Source: Heliocidaris tuberculata (Eukaryota; Echinodermata; Echinoidea; Camarodonta; Echinometridae). From it: DNA of 64,000 nucleotides. The stretch lies in NCBI GenBank assembly GCA_025618425.1, contig CM046841.1:9120654-9184653 (forward strand), written 5' to 3'. Positions 59,819 through 64,000 of this stretch are shown here, one piece after another (within the stretch, counting starts at the first letter, position 1; each line of letters starts with the position of its first letter). The translations under genes and the position numbers were made by a program. The notes beneath the pieces are model-generated. The model had not been told where the DNA came from and did no database searches. It saw only the letters and a list, made by a program, of their open reading frames with translations.

Positions 59819-60176
59819 TAATAATAATAATAATATTCTGGATTTATATAGCGCCTAATACATCTACGATGTCTCTGCGCTCGTTACAGATATTTTATTA
59901 CCCAAGTCATCGGATTCATGGCTTGCCCGGACACAATGTATGCACCTTCTCCACTCCCTGGGGAGTATTCCAGCCAGGCGCCTTTTGCAGACGCTCACAT
60001 TGCTGATCAAACCACAATGACTTTCGCATCCTACCGGGTACCCATTTAACACCTGGGTGGAGAGGAATAATGTAGATAAAATGCCTTGCTTAAGGACATA
60101 AGTGCCGTGCCGGGGATTGAACCCACGACCTTCGCATCTCCAGTCAAGTGTTTAAACCACTCGACTACGACACTTC
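59819..60176 (-). mobile_element. tRNA-derived SINE, nearly full length
   Basis: Minus strand: Pol III A box TAGTCGAGTGG and B box GGTTCAATCCC in a tRNA-Ser/Leu-like head, body with GGCATTTTATCTACATTATT and CCGGTAGGATGCG, and a 3' tail GGCGCTATATAAATCCAGAA then (TAT)n. The tail resembles L2-like LINE tails, implying mobilisation by that machinery. Confidence 0.82.
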
Positions 60177-60189
60177 TATAAGAATGTTT

Positions 60190-62230
60190 CAGTCGACTGC
60201 GCCGTCAAGGTTGGTTTTCTGATTGGTTTCCTGCACGGGCCATTTTTTCGGTTCCCCTTTCCTGACAAAGCATCTTGTGTTGGGGGGGGGGGGGTGCTTA
60301 TGGTTGTGCTCTACCTTAAAAGGTAATCCAAACTTTGTAATAAGTTGATTTTTGTGAAAGCAGAAAAATAAGAGAAACACAATCACCATGATGGGGAAAG
60401 TTTGAGAGAAATCGGGTACAGAATAAGAAAGTTATGAATGTTTAAAAAATATGAGATCATTAAATCTATGCGAATCTCAAATCGGCAATTTGACCTGTCG
60501 ATTTCGACAAATTCACTGTCAACTCTCCAGTTTGTCGTATTCTAAAATGTCCTTGATTTGTAGTCTTCTCCTAGACAGCTTTACCCCTGGGGAAGTATTC
60601 AAAATATAATGTAGATAACATTTTACCATAATTTATGTCCCCTAAAAACAAAAAAGATCCAATCGACATGACCAAGTAATAGATTTTGAAAAATTTACAT
60701 TTTAGCCATTTTGTTGGTTAAGGTTGAAACAAATGTAGGATTTGTCCACCCCTACATCACAGTGACATTACCGATTCAGACAATTTGAAATTCCATATAT
60801 GTATAGTGATTATAATTTTCATATTGCTTTTGTGAATTCGTGCAAACTTTCTCCATTCTGATTCGTAGATATGTAATCTAATTGTTATACATCATGTATT
60901 TATGTTTAGAATATTTTTAGAAGCTGATGCTGATAAATGAATTAGACGCATTAAACCCTAAAACGCACGGATTTTTCAAACTGTTCACACGAGTAAAAAA
61001 AATCCTTGTCCATTTTGTGTCATGTCCGTTACGGTTTCAAAGAGTCCATTTTTCTCTTCAAATATGATCTGTGGAACACTGCGAAATTTACTGCGTATGT
61101 CCCTGACGGTCAAATGTGTCTGATTCGGTTACTAAAATATGTCTTAGAATTATTACTTTTGCTTAAAACTGTGTTAAACAACGCAAAAGTGGTCTGAATG
61201 CCATGTCTGTTACGCTGGAATTGACTAGGTGTGAGACCAACATTTGCGAGTCAGTCATGGCCTCTGATAATTATTGGCTGATTGCCAAATAATGATCACC
61301 ATTTAAACCCATGAGTAATGCCTGTATCAGACCTGGACAACATCCATACCTCCTCTCCTTCTACTTCAAACAGTCAAAATAAAGAATTATGATCGTATTT
61401 CCATGGTTTCCTTTCAGTACAAAAACAATCAAATAATTTCACCTAAATGTAAATCAAATGTTGCAGAAAACTATATGTTATTGTATTTCTCGTATCAATG
61501 TTTATTTCTTTCAAAAGTAGCCCCGACCTTTCAAAGGTGATTGTACTTTTTTAATTCATTGACTGAATGAGCAATGAGTTTCCCTTCATCCACAATCATT
61601 TCCTCGACCATCAAACTGGTTTCCGTAATGCGGAAAACAAAACGAACATAGCCTTCCTGACATTTGTATTCAACGGGACTGGTCGGAAATTAGGAATTTT
61701 TGCGATAACAATCTCCTTGTGCACACCTTTTCTTTAATGATGAAAAATTATAGTTTTTAATCAAATGGTAAAGCAATAAGGAAGAAAAGGGGAAATCTCG
61801 TCTGAGCTGCTATGCTTTTTAATTTTAATCTTTCTCTTCAGATGGTTTTTAAAGTGTTATATTTTGTTAGATTTAATGTCTTCTACAGAATTCTCGAGGT
61901 CCTGAAATTCGTATGACTCCGTTTGTTTAGAGATGAAATCGTTAGTTTGGAGCATGAAGGGCAATAACTTATATCACTTTGTGCAGAGTTAACGCCCTTC
62001 TGGCTCCAAACAGACGAAATATGAAATGGAATTAAACCGTATAACGAAAGTCGACCTGGGTCTGAGCAGTAAAATAGAAACAAAAACAAAAACAAAAAAC
62101 AATTAATAAAAAAAGTTATTGATTTTCAAAGTTGAGATCTATCATTTCAAATTGTTATGCTATATTATTCTAGCTTAAACTTGAATTTGATTTTGAACTT
62201 GAACTTGAACTTGAAAAAATTTTAGCCATA
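60190..62230. other. intergenic spacer, nothing seen
   Basis: About 2 kb of AT-rich DNA; a G12 run near 60280. No exon-like ORF, no paired repeats. A (GAACTT)n-like stretch (62190-62215) may be a retroelement tail. Confidence 0.45.
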
Positions 62231-62234
62231 AAAT

Positions 62235-62800
62235 GATCATGATAATAATAATAATAATGATAATAATAATTGTAAATTTATACTGCGCAATTTCTAACCA
62301 AATATACTCAACTACGCATAACAAAAACCAAAAGCAGAAATGAAACTAGTAATAACATATATTAAATCATATCTATGGAGAAGGATAATCGACCGGGTTA
62401 TACAGCAAAACATGTCTATATCTAAATATTTCCTGAAACAAGTGAGTTTTTAGAAGGTTTTTGTATTTTATGTCAATTGAATATGCATACCTAATTGAGA
62501 AAGGAAGATCATTCCAAATTTTGGTTGCAGCACTAACAGAAGCACAGTCTCTATAGGGTTATCTTTCTCAAACACAATGGATAGCTATAAGGAGATTGGT
62601 ATCGTGTGAACTACGAAGCCTGTAAAATCGGCATAGTGATTTCAAAATCATGGAATAAATTGATGTACATTTTTGACACAGCACTAAGATGGAGTAAAAG
62701 GAATCAGAAAACATCTTGGATATACATGTGAATATTAGTTGTAAAGCCTTTACAATAATGAACAATTATTGAGTTCGCTGCTTCTATATTTGCTTTAAAA
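62235..62800 (-). mobile_element. L2-like LINE 3' remnant
   Basis: Minus strand reads RLRSSHDTNLL (62610), then RDCASVSAATKIWNDLPFSI and KNLLKTHLF (62550-62440), the conserved end of L2/CR1-type RT. The 3' tail is GCGCAGTATAAATTTACAAT with (TTA)n. Several stops. Confidence 0.75.
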
Positions 62801-63464
62801 ATTTGATGATGAATAAATTATGTATTAGAGCAAAATGCGTGTTTTATTCAGAAAAATACGATATTTCATTTATTTGAACAGGTTGGAGGAATATTGGTGG
62901 AATATTTGCTTTCTTCTAGGTATTCCAACGAATATCTGAAAACGCTAAGCAGTAGCTGTGAAAATATATATATATAAGTTTGAAAACAAAAGAGATTTTA
63001 TTTCTTGTTAGCTAACAAATTTGAAAAAAAAAAACAGCAAGCGCCACCCTGCGTATAAAGGCATGAAGCCCGTTAACAAGATTAACTTTCGTGTAAAATT
63101 TTTGTAATTTAATATGATATTCTGCTTTTAAAAATTTTCCTTGTTACTTATTTGAAACGATGAAAGATGAGCAACAAAATAACTATTGTCACTCCATGGC
63201 ATATACTGTATACATTCCTTTCCCAAAACAGATGATTTTCCTTTTTTCATTACAGCCATTATTTCTTTCTTGTTTTACATTTCATGTCACTGCAGTGTTA
63301 TCATTGCACATTTTCCTGACCTTATAAGGTAATCATGTGATGCAGCATCACATGATCAATATCTGAGCAACTTTCTGCAGTATCACGTAACACGTGATCG
63401 GTTCCATTATACTTCCTCACAGATTCCAATACAAATAGATGGATATTTTTTGACAAATTAATGC

Positions 63465-63660
63465 AGGGGCAGATCCAGGATTTCGTAAAAGGGGGTACAA
63501 GGGGGTACAAGGGGGTACAAGGGGGTACAAGGTAAAAGGGGGTACAAGCAATAACAACGACAAAAAAGGGGGAAGATTATCAGATTTGGGGGGTCCAGTT
63601 TTCCTCCAAAATTCTCTTGACAAGGAAAAAAAAGGGTTATCAGTCCAAACAGAGGGGGGA
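63465..63660 (+). mobile_element. CAGGGGCAGATCC-family end with GGGGGTACAA repeats
   Basis: GCAGGGGCAGATCCAGGATT at 63463, followed by four to five copies of AGGGGGTACA and GGGGGGTCCAGTTTTCC. Same family as 15960 and 25880. Confidence 0.5.
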
Positions 63661-63756
63661 ACAATGTACACACACTTTTCTTTCAAATCAGCCACTGATT
63701 TTATGTATGATTACACAACTTAATAATGTCCAGGCTCTTGCAAAATTCACTTCTTT

Positions 63757-63840
63757 TTTTTTTTTCTCTCTCTCTCTCTCCCCCTCCTCCCTCTCTCTGT
63801 CTGTCTGTCTCTCTCTCTCTCTTTCTCTCTACCTCCTCCT
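63757..63840. repeat. CT microsatellite
   Basis: Impure (CT)n/(TCTG)n tract; nothing coding around it. Confidence 0.9.
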
Positions 63841-64000
63841 CTCTCATGAAAATACGTTATCATTATAATCATGATAATAGAGTATTAAAGAAAGCTTTTG
63901 CTCGCTCGCAAAATTAAGAAACTGCAAAGTTGATATTCGTGCATGAGATAATATGAGCTCCCCTGGCGAAAATGTACCCATATGAATTATAATACGCCTA

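Overview
This is eukaryotic DNA: intron-split genes with GT-AG borders, no operons, AT-rich spacers, and very dense transposable elements and microsatellites. The repeat content points to a marine deuterostome, most likely an echinoderm such as a sea urchin. It includes fold-back elements with tandem-repeat arms like sea-urchin TU elements, Tx1/L1-like and L2/CR1-like LINEs, Penelope-like pieces, Helentron-like elements, tRNA-derived SINEs, and MITEs with long poly-G/poly-C runs. The organism is inferred; no species marker was seen.

Only two host protein-coding genes can be supported, both on the minus strand. (1) A complete nine-exon cholinesterase/type-B carboxylesterase-like gene (25015 down to 2579). 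Its exon phases join to 582 codons plus stop, with signal peptide, catalytic Ser/Glu/His and all three family disulfides. Its first intron is about 13.6 kb and is packed with repeats. (2) A four-exon MFS transporter of monocarboxylate-transporter (SLC16) type (37128 down to 30278). It is readable end to end but has an in-frame TAA in its second coding exon, so it is a pseudogene, a null allele, a sequence error, or a gene that skips this frame-neutral exon.

Layout. 1-2.5 kb: spacer and (TTC)n. 2.6-25 kb: esterase gene, with LINE, MITE, Penelope-like and Helentron-like insertions in its introns. 25-30.1 kb: duplicated upstream segment, a nest of MITEs three deep beside a captured 27-codon histone H4 fragment, and a 16-bp satellite carrying a palindromic insertion. 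30.3-37.1 kb: transporter gene. 38-45.2 kb: three minus-strand LINE pieces; one of them (L2-like) is split by a 2.6-kb fold-back transposon with an 8-bp target duplication. 45.6-46.6 kb: tRNA-headed SINEs and a 108-bp hAT-type MITE. 47.6-52.6 kb: pyrimidine-rich minisatellite split by a Helentron-like element and by a 2.56-kb composite with hAT-like ends. 53-59.2 kb: broken Tx1/L1-like LINEs and a large inverted repeat. 59.8-64 kb: a SINE, an L2-like remnant and spacer.

The most informative signals are places where the window holds its own pre-insertion reference: an in-frame LINE across the fold-back, an empty minisatellite unit for the Helentron, and an uninterrupted MITE copy for the nested MITE. 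These define element ends and insertion sites directly.
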